Source: Bordetella genomosp. 4 (GTDB lineage Bacteria; Pseudomonadota; Gammaproteobacteria; Burkholderiales; Burkholderiaceae_B). From it: 64,000 bases of DNA. The position numbers were made by a program, and so were the translations under genes. The notes below the pieces were generated by a model that saw only the letters and a program-made list of their open reading frames with translations, made no database searches and was not told the DNA's origin. This document shows positions 52,314 to 61,719 of this stretch, one piece after another (position 1 is the first letter of the stretch; every line of letters begins with the position of its first letter). The DNA is taken from the NCBI RefSeq assembly GCF_002261185.1, contig NZ_NEVQ01000012.1, forward strand, positions 1-64,000, given 5' to 3'.

Positions 52314-54857
52314 TTGTCTTTTCTAGCATCCTTGTTCTCATCCCGGGCGGTTCGTTGCATGAGCGCTTGCCATGGCATACGAGACGGCCGGCAGCCCGCC
52401 GCATTGCCCGCGCTGGTATTGGCGTTGGCGAGCGCTGGGTTGGTGTCGGTGCCTGCGGCCGTATGGGCACAGGCGGCTGCACAGCCACGCCAGTCGGCGG
52501 CTGGCGTACGCAGCGTCTCCGTACCTGCGGGTCCGCTGGGCCAGGTGTTGACCGCCTTTGCGCGGCAGGCCGGCGTGTTGATTTCATTCGATACCGGCCT
52601 GGTATCGGGATTGAGTGCATCGGGGTTGCAGGGCAGCTATTCTGCCGGCGACGGCTTTCGCGCCATCTTGCGGGGGACGGGCCTGGAGGCCTATCCCGGA
52701 ACGGGCGGCTGGCATTTGCGGCGCGCGCCGTCGACCGCTGGCGATACGGTGAGCCTGGCTCCCGTGGTGGTGCAAGGACAGAGTGAGACCGGCACGGGCC
52801 AGACGTATGGCGTGGTTTCGACCGTCGCGTCTACTGGCACCAAGACGGACACGCCGTTGTTGGAAACGCCACAGTCTATTTCGGTGATTACGCAGGCACA
52901 GATCGCTCAACAAGGCGCAAACACGTTGAACCAGGTGCTTCGTTATACGCCTGGCGTAGCGGTGGAAACGCGGGGAGCCACCGCAACTCGATTGGATCAG
53001 TTCACGATCCGGGGCTTTTCTGCCACGACCTATCTGGATGGTCTGCGCGTGTTCGGCGGCCGGGACGCCTTGCCGCAGGTAGACGCCTATCGCCTGGAAC
53101 GCGTCGATGTCCTGAAAGGTCCTTCTTCCGTCATGTACGGCCAAGGCGGCCCCGGCGGTGTAGTGAACCAGGTCAGCAAACGGCCGGTGGCGGGGCAAGT
53201 CAACGAGGTCGGCTCCGAGTTTGGTACCAACGCGCTATTGCGCGGCATGGCTGACGTGGGCGGCAGCCTGAACGACGACGGCACCTTGCTATATCGCGTG
53301 GTCGGTGCTGGCTACAAGGCCAATGGACAATTGCACGATACCAAAGAGCGCCGCTATTACGTGTCGCCTATGTTCTTGTGGCAGCCTACAGCAGACACGC
53401 GCCTGACCGTGTTGACGCATTTCCAGCGTGATCCGGATATGGGGGCGTACGGTGCGTTGCCCGCGATGGGGACCGTCCATGCGTTACCGGATGGCAGCCG
53501 TTTCTCACGCAGTTTTTATGACGGGGATAAGGGCTTCGAGCGCAGCGACCGCAAGCATTATTCCGTGGGCTACGAATTCGAACATCGCTTTAACGACACC
53601 TTTAAAGCGACGCAGAAATTGCGCTACGTGCATGCCGATGCCGAATATCGCAGTATCTACAACAGCGGCTGGGCAGATCCCGGCACCTATCGTTACCTCA
53701 AGCGCGGCCTGACCGGGACCGACGTGAAGTTCGATGCGCTGACGCTGGACAACAACGTGCTGGCGAACTTCTCGACAGGGCCTTTCGACCACACGGCCTT
53801 GCTGGGCTTTGATTATCAACGTGTCAAGACGGATACCTTGTCAGCATCCGCCACCGGCGACTTCCTGAATCTGGATACCTGGAACCCTAATTACGACATG
53901 GGCTTCACCATGCCGGCTTTCACCAACGATCAGACCCAGACTCAATATCAAGCCGGTCTGTATTTCCAGGACCAAATCAAGCTGGACCGCTTGTCGTTAT
54001 TGCTCGGCGGCCGTTATGACTGGGCGCGCACCAACACCAATGCGACCAATCTGAACACGGGCGTGCGCACGCATACGCCTCAGCGCGCCCAGGCTTTTAC
54101 CGGCCGTGCGGGGCTGCTGTATTTGTTCGACAATGGCGTGGCACCGTACTTCAGCTATTCGCAGTCGTTCGAGCCGCAAAACGGGACGGGCTGGGATGGC
54201 GCGCCCTTTGATCCCGTCGAGGGCGAGCAATATGAACTCGGCGTGAAATATGAACCGCCCGGCTCACGGACTTTGTTGACGGCCGCGATTTACGATTTAC
54301 GCCGCAAGAATCTGACCACCACGGACCCTGACCCTACTCATATCTGCAGCGGCGGGCGCTGCAGTATTCAGGCGGGGGAGGTCCGCACACGAGGTCTGGA
54401 ACTTGAAGCCAAGACCGAGCCCGTCGAGGGCTTGAGCGTGATTGCCTCGTACAGCTGGATGCATAACGCCTATACCAAAGATAATCCCAATGCCGCAGGT
54501 GTCAGCCTGAAGGGCACACAACCAGCCGGCGTGCCCAAGCACCAAGCCTCGGCATGGGTGCACTATGAAATGCAAAGCGGGCCGCTGGCCGGTTTGGGGG
54601 TAGGCGCTGGCGTACGCTATCTGGGCGAAACCTGGGGCGATGCCAACAATACGTTCAAGGTATCCAGCGCCACACTGTTCGACTTGGGACTGGACTACGA
54701 CCTGGGCCGCTATCAACCGGCGCTGAAAGGCTGGCAAGTCAGCCTGAACGTCGCGAACGTCTTTGATAAACGTTATGTGGCCTCGTGCCTGAGCGAGGCT
54801 TGGTGCTGGTACGGCTACGACCGCACAGTGAAGGCCGCGGTGCGCTATCGCTGGTAA
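52314..54857 (+). CDS. TonB-dependent siderophore receptor with STN domain (second copy)
   Basis: The 847-residue receptor has a signal peptide ending near residue 52 (AVWA-Q), an STN signalling domain (RSVSVPAGPLGQVLTAFARQ onward), a plug (ETPQSISVITQAQIAQQGAN, RVDVLKGPSSVMYGQGGPGG) and a barrel ending in VRYRW. The FhuA/FpvA-like plug pattern suggests a hydroxamate-type ferric siderophore, but the ligand is not certain. It starts at TTG 52314 with AGGAG seven bases upstream; an ATG at 52359 would remove 15 residues. A strong terminator follows. Confidence 0.92.
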   Translation: MSFLASLFSSRAVRCMSACHGIRDGRQPAALPALVLALASAGLVSVPAAVWAQAAAQPRQSAAGVRSVSVPAGPLGQVLTAFARQAGVLISFDTGLVSGLSASGLQGSYSAGDGFRAILRGTGLEAYPGTGGWHLRRAPSTAGDTVSLAPVVVQGQSETGTGQTYGVVSTVASTGTKTDTPLLETPQSISVITQAQIAQQGANTLNQVLRYTPGVAVETRGATATRLDQFTIRGFSATTYLDGLRVFGGRDALPQVDAYRLERVDVLKGPSSVMYGQGGPGGVVNQVSKRPVAGQVNEVGSEFGTNALLRGMADVGGSLNDDGTLLYRVVGAGYKANGQLHDTKERRYYVSPMFLWQPTADTRLTVLTHFQRDPDMGAYGALPAMGTVHALPDGSRFSRSFYDGDKGFERSDRKHYSVGYEFEHRFNDTFKATQKLRYVHADAEYRSIYNSGWADPGTYRYLKRGLTGTDVKFDALTLDNNVLANFSTGPFDHTALLGFDYQRVKTDTLSASATGDFLNLDTWNPNYDMGFTMPAFTNDQTQTQYQAGLYFQDQIKLDRLSLLLGGRYDWARTNTNATNLNTGVRTHTPQRAQAFTGRAGLLYLFDNGVAPYFSYSQSFEPQNGTGWDGAPFDPVEGEQYELGVKYEPPGSRTLLTAAIYDLRRKNLTTTDPDPTHICSGGRCSIQAGEVRTRGLELEAKTEPVEGLSVIASYSWMHNAYTKDNPNAAGVSLKGTQPAGVPKHQASAWVHYEMQSGPLAGLGVGAGVRYLGETWGDANNTFKVSSATLFDLGLDYDLGRYQPALKGWQVSLNVANVFDKRYVASCLSEAWCWYGYDRTVKAAVRYRW

Positions 54858-54866
54858 TCCCGAGGC

Positions 54867-54918
54867 GGGGCCTGCGCTCCACGATGGTTTTCATCCTGGA
54901 GCGCAGGCCCCCGTTTTT
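54867..54918 (+). terminator. Terminator after the second TonB receptor
   Basis: GGGGCCTGCGCTCC pairs perfectly with GGAGCGCAGGCCCC over 14 bases, followed by CGTTTTTTC. It separates the receptor from the DUF3649 operon. Confidence 0.85.
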
Positions 54919-54923
54919 TCTCG

Positions 54924-54946
54924 TAATGATTATAATTCTCAAATTA
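54924..54946 (+). promoter_or_regulatory. Fur box upstream of the DUF3649 operon
   Basis: TAATGATTATAATTCTCA with following AATTA resembles the repeated NATWAT pattern of Fur sites in a sharply AT-rich island. It is 21 bases before the DUF3649 start and just after the receptor terminator. Confidence 0.55.
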
Positions 54947-54966
54947 TCGAGTTCGCAGGATTCGCA

Positions 54967-55272
54967 GTGAAACCTATTCCCGGCGCCGGCCTGGCGCGTT
55001 ATCGATGGGCAGTCGCCTCACGCATTATCGCTGCGGTGTTTGGCGGCTATGCGTTGGCCTCGGCTACGGCCGCCAGTCTGGCCGTGTGGTTGCCCATGGC
55101 GCGCATCGATGCCGTTGTGACGGCGGGCATGCTTGCATTCGTCGCCTATACGGTTGCCGTCATGTGGGTGTTTGCTGCTCGTAATACGTGGCGCGCATGG
55201 GCCGGGATTATCGTGCCGACGGTGTTGCTGGCAGGGCTGTTCTGGCTCAACGGGTTGACGGGGGCCGCATGA
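54967..55272 (+). CDS. DUF3649 membrane protein
   Basis: The 101-residue protein has three hydrophobic segments (about residues 17-43, 49-69 and 77-98) and matches small DUF3649 proteins that sit beside PepSY and DUF3325 genes at TonB-receptor loci. It starts at GTG with AGGA upstream. Its stop overlaps the next start (ATGA at 55269-55272). Function unknown; a part in siderophore-iron release or reduction at the inner membrane is plausible by context. Confidence 0.8.
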   Translation: MKPIPGAGLARYRWAVASRIIAAVFGGYALASATAASLAVWLPMARIDAVVTAGMLAFVAYTVAVMWVFAARNTWRAWAGIIVPTVLLAGLFWLNGLTGAA

Positions 55273-57068
55273 CAAACGCCTCAAAATCCAGCGTCGCTCA
55301 TGCCGCGTCCCAGGCGACGCCAGACAGCTCGGTCTCGTCCAAGGCTTTCGCGAAGTCGAAATCAATGCATTCTCCTTCGGAACAGGGTGAAGGCTTTCGG
55401 CAGGCGATGGCGTGGCTGCACACCTGGGCCGGCTTGGTGTTCGGGTGGATCTTGTTTGCGATGTTCCTGACCGGCACGTTGGCATTTTTCCGGCCCGAAA
55501 TCACCACGTGGATGCAGCCGGAGGTGCCAGCACAGCATCGGGTATTACCCGCAGATCAGGCCGCCGATATGGCGCAGCGCTATCTGACCCAACACGCGCC
55601 GGACGCCTCGCGCTGGTTTATCGATCTGCCCTCGACACGCGAACCTTACCTGAGTTTGTTGTACCAAATCCCCAAGCCAGCGCCGGGCGAACGGGGGTTC
55701 AAACGCGTGACGCTCGATCCCGCGACCGGCCAGGAAATCAAAGCCCGTGAAACGCGCGGCGGCGATTTTTTATATCGCTTTCATTTCGAATTGGAAATGG
55801 CTCGTCCGTGGGGGCGTTGGCTGGCCAGTATCGCGGGGATGTTCATGCTGGTGGCCATCATCAGCGGCATCGTGACGCACAAGAAAATCTTCAAAGACTT
55901 CTTTACGTTCCGGCCTGCCAAGGGCGGGCAGCGCGCGTGGATGGACGGACACAACGCCTTGTCGGTGTTGGGGCTGCCATTTCATCTGATGATTACGTTC
56001 AGTGGGCTGCTGCTCTTTGTGGTCATGCTGTTACCTGCGGGGATTTCGGCCGCCTATGACACGCCACGCGCGTATTTTGACGAGCGGTTCCCTGGCTCGC
56101 CTCAGCAGCGTCCGGTCGACGGCCAGGCCGATCTGTTGCCGCTGGGTTCGCTGGTGGCACAGGCAACCTCGCTCTGGCAGGGCGGCAGGGCGGGACGCGT
56201 GGTGGTGACGAATCCCGGCAAACAGAACGCGATGGTGTCGGTGTCTCGAGACTCGGGCGAACGCGTGTCGTATGGCCGCAATGCTCCCAGCATGCAATTC
56301 AATGGAGTCGATGGTGCGCTGCTATCGCGGCACGATAACGACAGTGCTGCGATGACGACCGCCGACACGATCCTCGGCTTGCATCTGGGCTTCTTTGCTG
56401 CGCCGTTGCTGCGGTGGCTGTATTTTCTGGTCAGCCTGGCCGGGACGGCGATGGTCGGCAGCGGTCTGGTGTTATGGGTTGCGAAACGTCGTCAGAAAGC
56501 CGGCGCCGCGGCACAGCAGAAGTTTTCGCTGCGTCTGGTCGATGCCTTGAACGCCGCCAGCATCGCCGGTTTTTGTCTGGCGGTGGTGGTGTATTTCTGG
56601 GCGAACCGCTTGGTGCCTGCTGATGTGGCCGGACGTGGCAGCTGGGAAACTCGCGCATTCTTCATCGCCTGGGGCTTGAGTTTTGCCTATGCCTTCGCAT
56701 TTCGTGCACGTAAGTGGATGGATTTGTTGTCATTGACGGCAGTGTTGGCTCTCACACTGCCTGTGTTGAATGCTTTGACGACGGACCGGCATTTAGGCGT
56801 GTCCTTGCCTGCAGGCGACTGGGTCATGGCTGGCTTTGACCTGACCTCGCTGGCTGCGGCGGCTTTGCTCGGCTGGATGGCGCACAAGTCGCGCAAGGCG
56901 TATCAGAAAAGCAAGACGGCATTGGCGCGTCCGCTTCCGCCGACTAGAGAGGCCGTTCGGTCCAGCACGGCACATCCGACCACCTCATCTTCAAACGTTG
57001 GCATCGCGCACATGACTGCTGCCACCTCAGTCACCGCCGGCTGTACCGTTAATGAGGTGACGTCATGA
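55269..57068 (+). CDS. PepSY domain-containing membrane protein
   Basis: The 599-residue protein is a PepSY-associated transmembrane family member, several of which act in reducing or releasing ferric siderophores. The first helix is WLHTWAGLVFGWILFAMFLT, with PepSY-type WFIDLPSTREPYLSLLY following. Further helices contain RFHFELEMARPWGRWLASIA and LGLPFHLMITFSGLLLFVVM, with His residues in the membrane that could bind haem. ATG 55269 overlaps the DUF3649 stop; the earlier in-frame start lacks support. It is coupled by ATGA to DUF3325. Confidence 0.88.
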   Translation: MTNASKSSVAHAASQATPDSSVSSKAFAKSKSMHSPSEQGEGFRQAMAWLHTWAGLVFGWILFAMFLTGTLAFFRPEITTWMQPEVPAQHRVLPADQAADMAQRYLTQHAPDASRWFIDLPSTREPYLSLLYQIPKPAPGERGFKRVTLDPATGQEIKARETRGGDFLYRFHFELEMARPWGRWLASIAGMFMLVAIISGIVTHKKIFKDFFTFRPAKGGQRAWMDGHNALSVLGLPFHLMITFSGLLLFVVMLLPAGISAAYDTPRAYFDERFPGSPQQRPVDGQADLLPLGSLVAQATSLWQGGRAGRVVVTNPGKQNAMVSVSRDSGERVSYGRNAPSMQFNGVDGALLSRHDNDSAAMTTADTILGLHLGFFAAPLLRWLYFLVSLAGTAMVGSGLVLWVAKRRQKAGAAAQQKFSLRLVDALNAASIAGFCLAVVVYFWANRLVPADVAGRGSWETRAFFIAWGLSFAYAFAFRARKWMDLLSLTAVLALTLPVLNALTTDRHLGVSLPAGDWVMAGFDLTSLAAAALLGWMAHKSRKAYQKSKTALARPLPPTREAVRSSTAHPTTSSSNVGIAHMTAATSVTAGCTVNEVTS

Positions 57069-57391
57069 TGAGCATTGCCGCTTTCTGCCTGGCTTATGCC
57101 GGATTCTCCGCGTTGTGTCTGGCTATGGATCGCCACTACGAGGACGTGTTCGACCGCGAATTGCCGCGCCGTCATCGAACGCCGTTGCGTATTGTCGGTT
57201 GGACCGCACTCGCGTTGTCGCTATGGGCGTCGGCCGCGGTATGGGGTTGGTCCTATGGCACCGTGGAATGGATCGGTATCTTGAGCTTCGCAGGCTTGCT
57301 TCTGATCTGGTTCGTCAGCTATCGGCCTGTCGCTGCACTCTCGGCCGGGGGACTATGCGCGGCGGCGGCACCCGTGTTGGCTTTTTTCTGA
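57065..57391 (+). CDS. DUF3325 membrane protein
   Basis: The 108-residue protein has three hydrophobic segments and matches DUF3325, the usual third gene of this operon type. AMDRHYEDVFDRELP in the first loop is a recognisable family stretch. It overlaps the PepSY gene by four bases (ATGA) and is convergent with tctA, only three bases apart. Function unknown. Confidence 0.8.
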   Translation: MMSIAAFCLAYAGFSALCLAMDRHYEDVFDRELPRRHRTPLRIVGWTALALSLWASAAVWGWSYGTVEWIGILSFAGLLLIWFVSYRPVAALSAGGLCAAAAPVLAFF

Positions 57392-57394
57392 TCC

Positions 57395-58894
57395 TTAAGT
57401 CCCGTTCGATTTCCGTTTCCGGCATTTCGATATCAGGGGAAAGAGCACCACTGACGCGGCCAACAGGAAGAATGCCAGCGAGATGGGGCGCTCGAAGAAC
57501 ACGCCCAGTCCGCCTTCGGACAGGATCAATGTTCGCCGGACATTGTTCTCCAGCATGGGACCGAGCACTACTCCCAATACCAGCGGGACTGCAGAATACT
57601 CCAGCTTTAGCATCAGATAGCCCAGCACGCCTGCGCCCAAGGCCAGCAGGACATCGGACATCGAATAATTGATCGAAAAAACACCGAACAAAATCATGCC
57701 GATCACAACGGGGTAGAGCAGGGCCGTAGATACGAACACCACACTAGCCAGCAGAGGAATCATCAGCAGCGTCAGGAACAACAGCATGACGTTGCCCACC
57801 CAGAAACTGCCGAACACCGTCCACACAAAATCCGGATTGTTCGTGAACAGCAATGGCCCCGGCTGCAGGCCCAACATCAGGAGTCCTCCCAGCATGATGG
57901 CTGTCGTCGCCGAGCCAGGAATGCCCAGTGTGAACATAGGCACCATGGACACATAGGCCGCGCTGTTGTTTGCAGCCTCAGGGGCCGCAACGCCTTGCAT
58001 GGCGCCTTTGCCAAACTCTTCTGGTGTGCGCGATACCTTTTTCGCAGCGGCGTAGGCCAGCATCGTGGCCGCCGTCGCACCCACACCAGGCAGCACGCCC
58101 ACGAGAAAACCCATGATGGATCCTAGTACCACCGCACCTTTGCAGCGGATCATGTGGCTCACACGGGGCAGTAACGAGCGCAATGAATAACTGGCTGCAG
58201 CCCGGGTGCTTTCTGTCTTTTCCGAAAGGTTGAAAAATATCTCCGCGAGCCCGAATATGCCGACAGCAATGATGGTGAAGTCCACTCCATCAAGCAGGTC
58301 CATAGATCCCAGGGTATAGCGTGGCGGTCCCGAGATGGGGTCCATGCCTATCATACCGATCCAGATACCTAGAAACAGCGCAGTGAACCCTTTGATGATG
58401 TTCCGTCCGCCCAGCACGCTCACCAGCGAAAAGGCTAGCACCATGACGGCCGTCATTTCGGTTGGTCCAAATTCAATGGCTACGCGCGCGATTGCCAATG
58501 CCAGCAGCGCCATGACCAGCAGACCGAATATGCCGCCGACGAACGAGGAAAACACACTGATGCCTAACGCCTCGCCCGCCTTGCCTTGTTTGGCCATCGC
58601 GTAGCCATCCAAGACGGTCATGACCGATGCGGATTCACCGGGGATCCCTAGCAGGATGGAGGTAACAGCGCCACCAAACATGGCGCCGTAATAAATCCCG
58701 CCCAAACCGGCAATGGCTTCGACACCGCCAAAGCCGACTGCCACGGGCAGCATGATCGCTACACCGGCCGCGGGGCCTAAACCCGGCAACACACCGACGA
58801 GCAATCCGATCAAGACACCGATCAGCGTGGCAGTCAGCACCGACCATGACAGCGCGTTGACTATCCCTTCGAGTAGCAGGACGATGGAGTCCAT
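57395..58894 (-). CDS. tctA: Tripartite tricarboxylate transporter permease TctA
   Basis: The 499-residue protein is the large membrane subunit of a TctABC transporter for carboxylic acids. Family hallmarks are LLVGVLPGLGPAAGVAIMLP, GGAVTSILLGIPGESASVMT and the repeat GVLPGVGATAATMLAYAAAK with TLGIPGSATTAIMLGGLLML. About 11-12 membrane segments are visible. It is the last gene of the tctC-tctB-tctA series. Confidence 0.94.
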   Translation of the reverse strand: MDSIVLLLEGIVNALSWSVLTATLIGVLIGLLVGVLPGLGPAAGVAIMLPVAVGFGGVEAIAGLGGIYYGAMFGGAVTSILLGIPGESASVMTVLDGYAMAKQGKAGEALGISVFSSFVGGIFGLLVMALLALAIARVAIEFGPTEMTAVMVLAFSLVSVLGGRNIIKGFTALFLGIWIGMIGMDPISGPPRYTLGSMDLLDGVDFTIIAVGIFGLAEIFFNLSEKTESTRAAASYSLRSLLPRVSHMIRCKGAVVLGSIMGFLVGVLPGVGATAATMLAYAAAKKVSRTPEEFGKGAMQGVAAPEAANNSAAYVSMVPMFTLGIPGSATTAIMLGGLLMLGLQPGPLLFTNNPDFVWTVFGSFWVGNVMLLFLTLLMIPLLASVVFVSTALLYPVVIGMILFGVFSINYSMSDVLLALGAGVLGYLMLKLEYSAVPLVLGVVLGPMLENNVRRTLILSEGGLGVFFERPISLAFFLLAASVVLFPLISKCRKRKSNGT

Positions 58895-58922
58895 GTTGTT
58901 CCCTCATCTAATGTGCGTACAG

Positions 58923-59390
58923 TCAGATTCCCAACAATCCTTTGGGCAAGGGCACGCCAAGATACACGCCGAATGCCAGTTCGCCGGCGACCGGAAACAG
59001 CACTGCCGTTGCGACGATTTTTGCCGTGAAAACCCGGTCCCAACGCGGGCGGATTATCCAGCCTATGGCAAACACCAATGCCGCGCATGCCAGCATCATG
59101 CCCAACGGTTCAGCCAGAAATACAAAGGCCACTAGGGCACCCGTGAGGGCCACCGGTTTGATCAGGCTGGGCAATGCGATTTCCTGAGTCAGTTTTTCCT
59201 TGCACACAACACTGCGCACGAAATTCACCATGCTCAGCCCTGATATGGCTAATCCCACCCATAACGGAAAAAAACCTGCGCCAGGATTGCCATCGCTCAT
59301 ATAGCCATAGGAGGGCGCGAAATATGCAATGCTCAACCCCAACAGAAACAAGAACATTGCAAAAACACGATCGAGTGTTTCGATTTTCAT
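58923..59390 (-). CDS. tctB: Tripartite tricarboxylate transporter small subunit TctB
   Basis: The 155-residue protein has the four hydrophobic segments of the TctB family and the usual GYMSDGNPGAGFFPLWVGLA stretch near the N-terminus. The frame is open further upstream, but family length and the ATG at 59390 support this start. It lies between tctC and tctA. Confidence 0.87.
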   Translation of the reverse strand: MKIETLDRVFAMFLFLLGLSIAYFAPSYGYMSDGNPGAGFFPLWVGLAISGLSMVNFVRSVVCKEKLTQEIALPSLIKPVALTGALVAFVFLAEPLGMMLACAALVFAIGWIIRPRWDRVFTAKIVATAVLFPVAGELAFGVYLGVPLPKGLLGI

Positions 59391-59407
59391 GATCGGCGTT
59401 CCGGTAG

Positions 59408-60367
59408 TTATTTGATGATGTCCAGTTCCTTCATGATGGCGACATAGCGCTGATTGGTTTGCTGGATCAGCGCCGCAGTCTGTTTCGCGTCTTCGTAGCG
59501 CGGTTCGTCCTTGTAGCGGTCCAGATAGCGCTCTTTCCACTCTTTGCTCTCTGCGACTTTACGCAGCACGTTTTCCCAGTACGCGACGACCTCCGGTTTG
59601 ACGCCCTTGGGCATCACGACGCTGCGCAGCATGGTGTGTTCGATGTCGTAGCCTTGTTCCTTGAACGTCGGGACATCAGGCATCGAGGACAGCCGTTGCC
59701 CTGCGCTCACTGCCAGGGCGCGCATAGTGCCAGCCTCGATCTGAGGCATGATTTCGCTGGGATTGCCAAACATGAAATCGATATGCTTGCCCAATACTCC
59801 CGTTGTGATTTCCCCTTCGCCATCGAAGGGCACTACGTCTACTTTGACCTTCATCTGCTTGCTTACCATGTCCGCCAGCAGCCGAGCGTCCGAGACCACG
59901 CCTACCGTGCCCGTAGTCAGCCGTTTGGATTGGGCCATGTCTTTCAGCGATTGATAAGGCGAGTCGCTCTTTACCGCCAGCACATACGGCGACATGGAAA
60001 TCGCCGCAATAGGCGTGAAATCATCTTGTTTGAACGGCGCCCTGCCCAGCAGCGGCGTCGTGAAAAAACTCACGCTGACCGTTGCCATCGTGTATGGGTC
60101 GCCCTTGCGGCGCGACGCTTCCTTGTAACCGCGCGCACCGCTGCTGCCCGGCAGATTTTCATACATGAAATCCACCGGTACGAGTTTAAGGTCCTTGATG
60201 ACCGAGCCGATCGTGCGAGCCAGCACATCGCTGCCCCCTCCCGCACCAAACGGAATGATCATGCGGATGTTCTTTTCTGGATACTCCGCATTGGCCGAGG
60301 CCGGTGCAGACAGTAGTGCAAGCGCTGCGCAGGCCGTCGCCAGGCGGGCGGCGATAGAGATATTCAT
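59408..60367 (-). CDS. tctC: TctC/Bug-type periplasmic solute-binding protein
   Basis: The 319-residue protein has a signal peptide (about residues 1-27, ALLSAPASANA) and the Bug family fold start YPEKNIRMIIPFGAGGGSDV. GGAGGAAG lies just before ATG 60367. Proteins of this family capture small organic acids and hand them to TctAB. The family is greatly expanded in Bordetella relatives. Ligand here is unknown but is presumably the substrate of the enzymes encoded upstream in the same operon. Confidence 0.92.
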   Translation of the reverse strand: MNISIAARLATACAALALLSAPASANAEYPEKNIRMIIPFGAGGGSDVLARTIGSVIKDLKLVPVDFMYENLPGSSGARGYKEASRRKGDPYTMATVSVSFFTTPLLGRAPFKQDDFTPIAAISMSPYVLAVKSDSPYQSLKDMAQSKRLTTGTVGVVSDARLLADMVSKQMKVKVDVVPFDGEGEITTGVLGKHIDFMFGNPSEIMPQIEAGTMRALAVSAGQRLSSMPDVPTFKEQGYDIEHTMLRSVVMPKGVKPEVVAYWENVLRKVAESKEWKERYLDRYKDEPRYEDAKQTAALIQQTNQRYVAIMKELDIIK

Positions 60368-60508
60368 TTGTCTTCCTCCAGGATGTATCCGGTGCCATGG
60401 ACCGGATTTTGTTTTGCTGCCGGAACTGCCTTGCGGTAAAGGTGCTCGTGGGCGAGCAGTCAACTGCAGGCCCGATGTGAGTCTTTGTAGAACTGCGGAA
60501 ACTGGGGG

Positions 60509-61675
60509 CTATATCGCCGGGATGGCCTCGCGCAGCAGATATCCGTGGCTATCGCGCCCTTCGAATCGGCTTTGAGACGGGTCCGTGATACGGGCCGCGT
60601 CCAACGCATCGTAGTTAGGTGTAAATCCCAATCCAGGCTTGCCCGATAAGGTCATGCGGCCGTTCACGGGGTCTGGGGTGCCGTAAAAGAAATGCTTGCC
60701 CGTTTGCCACATCCCGTAATGGAATTCGACCGGTCCGCCATTCATCAGACCGCACAGTAGATGCATATTGAAAATTGGCCAGCCACCACCGTTGGCCATG
60801 GGCAGGTTGTAGGCCTGCGCCAGATGCGCCACCTTCAGCGATTCGGTATAGCCGCCGTTATAGAGCACGTTAGGTTGCAAGACATCTACCGCATGATGCG
60901 AGACCAGTTCGCGATAGCGCCAACGATGGCCTTCCATTTGTCCGGCGGCAATGGGTATTGAAGTATTGGCCCGCAGGTCTGCCAGTGCACGAGCATCATT
61001 TTGCTGGATAGGCTCTTCGAACCACATCAGTTCGCAGTCCTCGATCGCGCGGCACAGCAAGCGCGCCTCATAGGGATTGAACCAGCAATTGGCGTCTATC
61101 ATCAGTGCCGCGTCCGACCCTATGGCCTCGCGTGCGGCGTGCACGCGCCGAACGTCGTCGCGCCACGTGCGCGAGGGTTCTCCACCGACCACCATCTTCA
61201 GCATCGTGTGGCCATCGTCGATGAATTTGCGCGCGTAGTCAGCGAGCTGCCTTTCATCAAAAAACGGATAGCCAAAGGTCGCATAAGTCGGCGCCCAATT
61301 CCGAAATCCGCCCAGCAGCTCATGCACAGAGCGCGACTCTTGCTTGCCGCGCAAATCCCATAGCGCAACGTCAATGGCCGACAGCGCATTGGAAATCACG
61401 CCGGTATAGGCGCGGCTGTTCAGCTGTTTCCACACGTGCGCGTGAATCGCTTCGGTGTGCAATGCGTCACGTCCCTTCAGCGCTGGTGCGAGATGATTTT
61501 CTATGCAGGCGATGACGGCCCACGGCAGGATCGAACCTGTGATACCAAACCCGCTCTGGCATTCGTCGGTCGTGACTTCGACAAAGACGAACATGCGGCT
61601 CTCGATCGATTTGCCGATATCGGGCAGGTCGATCTCATGCCGATGCAGCGTGGCGGTGATTTTTTCTATCTTCAC
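60509..61675 (-). CDS. Enolase-superfamily enzyme (mandelate racemase/muconate lactonising group)
   Basis: The 388-residue protein has the N-terminal capping domain and the barrel of the mandelate racemase group. Metal ligands are likely Asp in MIDANCWFNPYEA, Glu in LMWFEEPIQQND and Glu in AGQMEGHRWRY. The Lys of the KxK motif is present in MLKMVVGGE, but the second Lys is Val. The usual C-terminal His region reads NGGGWPIFNMH. This suggests a dehydratase or other variant chemistry rather than simple racemisation; the substrate is unknown. It starts at GTG 61675 with AGGAG seven bases upstream. It sits between tctC and a crotonase gene. Confidence 0.82.
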   Translation of the reverse strand: MKIEKITATLHRHEIDLPDIGKSIESRMFVFVEVTTDECQSGFGITGSILPWAVIACIENHLAPALKGRDALHTEAIHAHVWKQLNSRAYTGVISNALSAIDVALWDLRGKQESRSVHELLGGFRNWAPTYATFGYPFFDERQLADYARKFIDDGHTMLKMVVGGEPSRTWRDDVRRVHAAREAIGSDAALMIDANCWFNPYEARLLCRAIEDCELMWFEEPIQQNDARALADLRANTSIPIAAGQMEGHRWRYRELVSHHAVDVLQPNVLYNGGYTESLKVAHLAQAYNLPMANGGGWPIFNMHLLCGLMNGGPVEFHYGMWQTGKHFFYGTPDPVNGRMTLSGKPGLGFTPNYDALDAARITDPSQSRFEGRDSHGYLLREAIPAI

Positions 61676-61719
61676 CTTCTGTCTCCTCTTTCCGGTTGCC
61701 GGCCGTCGCCGGACGAAGA

